From positions 1 to 7,027 of the forward strand of contig CALJQI010000131.1 in NCBI GenBank assembly GCA_937980285.1: a DNA stretch of 7,027 bases, read 5' to 3'. Made by a program: the position numbers and the translations under genes. A model generated the notes under the pieces. It saw only the letters and a program-made list of their open reading frames with translations, was not told where the DNA came from and ran no database searches. Positions 6,209-7,027 of this stretch are shown one piece after another. Source of the stretch: an uncultured Gammaproteobacteria bacterium (GTDB lineage: Bacteria > Pseudomonadota > Gammaproteobacteria > GCA-001735895). Numbering within the stretch: the first letter of the stretch is position 1; each line of letters opens with the position of its first letter.

Positions 6209-7027
<819 letters not shown>

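Overview
The window looks like chromosomal DNA from a GC-rich (about 60% by eye) gammaproteobacterium, perhaps a marine or sediment lineage. This rests on the gene families, tight reading-frame overlaps and a clear sigma-70 type -10 box; no rRNA or marker gene fixes the taxonomy. I see no mobile element, tRNA, rRNA, CRISPR array or phage gene.

Layout. Positions 1-2814 hold a minus-strand cluster of three overlapping genes: an N-acyl-D-amino-acid deacylase (2814-1360), an atypical Fe-S type uracil-DNA-glycosylase-superfamily protein (1363-770, TTG start) and a group II PLP-dependent decarboxylase (777 to beyond the left edge). The overlaps are 4 and 8 bases, so the three are probably co-transcribed and translationally coupled. 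Positions 2815-3193 have no full-size gene. This stretch holds a leader dyad, a GC-rich hairpin and what looks like the decayed C-terminal tail of a GGDEF (diguanylate cyclase) gene interrupted by an amber codon. A short plus-strand CbiX/SirB-type chelatase gene (3194-3571) follows and ends in a hairpin. Next come a sigma-70 like promoter and a class III aminotransferase (3707-5059). Convergent to it, across a 60-base gap, is a minus-strand pair: an iron-sulfur L-serine dehydratase (7027-6202, N-terminus outside the window) overlapping by 7 bases a five-helix MscS-family channel (6208-5120).

How the genes fit together. Most are amino-acid and amine catabolism enzymes: D-amino-acid deacylation, amino-acid decarboxylation, omega-amine or amino-acid transamination, and serine deamination to pyruvate. 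Pyruvate is a likely acceptor for the aminotransferase, but that is inference because the two lie in separate transcription units. The DNA-repair-like protein inside the deacylase/decarboxylase cluster is the odd one out.

I found no convincing new multi-gene system. The best leads are the glycosylase-like protein, which lacks the family's usual catalytic carboxylates, and the GGDEF tail remnant, whose sequence overlaps a perfect hairpin.
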